This document shows, piece by piece, positions 17,939 through 18,030 of a stretch of 18,030 nt of DNA. The stretch lies in the NCBI RefSeq assembly GCF_000003855.2, contig NW_003101637.1, positions 160,747 to 178,776 of the forward strand, read 5' to 3'. A program made the translations under genes and the position numbers. The DNA is from Blastomyces gilchristii SLH14081. Lineage: Eukaryota > Ascomycota > Eurotiomycetes > Onygenales > Ajellomycetaceae. The notes under the pieces were generated by a model. The model searched no databases, was not told the DNA's origin, and saw nothing but the letters and a program-made list of their open reading frames with translations. How positions within the stretch are numbered: the stretch's first letter is position 1; each line of letters starts with the position of its first letter.

Positions 17939-18030
17939 TTTACTATTATTATTCTTTTATTATACGTATATATAAGTAAAGCTTATAATGAGTTCTTATA
18001 TAATATCACATACAGATTAAGCATTAGTTG
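17939..18030 (-). mobile_element. 3' end of a LINE-like element (family C), third copy, cut by the window edge
   Basis: It matches 16080-16170 in the same orientation, starting with the ATT repeat, with C-to-T and G-to-A differences (for example GTGAAGC to GTAAAGC). It continues beyond the window. Confidence 0.55.

Noticed and set aside
1..18030. CRISPR array, bacterial operon or tRNA/rRNA genes
   Set aside because: There are no regularly spaced identical repeats, no ribosome-binding sites with packed genes, and no cloverleaf or rRNA core that I could see. The introns and transposon families are fungal.

Overview
The window reads as genomic DNA of a filamentous ascomycete (Pezizomycotina). 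One intact gene has short introns (83-94 bp) with GT-AG borders and CTRAY-type branch points, and it lies in an island of ordinary base composition. Everything around it is very AT-rich and made of transposons degraded by C-to-T / G-to-A transitions, as expected from repeat-induced point mutation (RIP) or a similar process. Isochore-like genomes of this kind are known in several Pezizomycotina, including Blastomyces-type Onygenales. The exact taxon is a guess.

Layout. 1-118: 3' end of a LINE-like element with an AAT tail. About 215-13737: one roughly 530-bp non-autonomous hAT element (MITE) in reverse orientation, split into three pieces by later insertions. The first insertion is a chromodomain-bearing Ty3/Gypsy retrotransposon (369 to about 11768, minus strand) with 300-bp LTRs. 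The second is a 5'-truncated LINE (12079 to about 13658) with a 14-bp target-site duplication. The Gypsy element is itself cut, between integrase and chromodomain, by a 5.75-kb autonomous hAT transposon (905-6653, minus-strand transposase) with a perfect 8-bp duplication. The MITEs have the same termini as this hAT, so they are its likely non-autonomous relatives. 13738-13818: terminal fragment of another MITE copy. 13819-14510: promoter region. 14511-15812: four-exon gene for a peroxisomal Pmp47/Ant1-type carrier (343 aa). 15813-16079: 3' flank. 16080 to the end: two more MITE copies and LINE 3' ends, all AT-rich.

How the parts work together. The only gene that looks functional is the carrier, predicted to exchange adenine nucleotides across the peroxisomal membrane for fatty-acid activation. 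A CCTCGG site upstream fits fatty-acid-responsive (FarA/FarB-type) control. The transposons are not functional as read: reading frames carry many TGA, TAG and TAA codons where the family has Trp, Arg or Gln. The nested layers give a relative insertion history: MITE first, then Gypsy and LINE, then hAT into the Gypsy.
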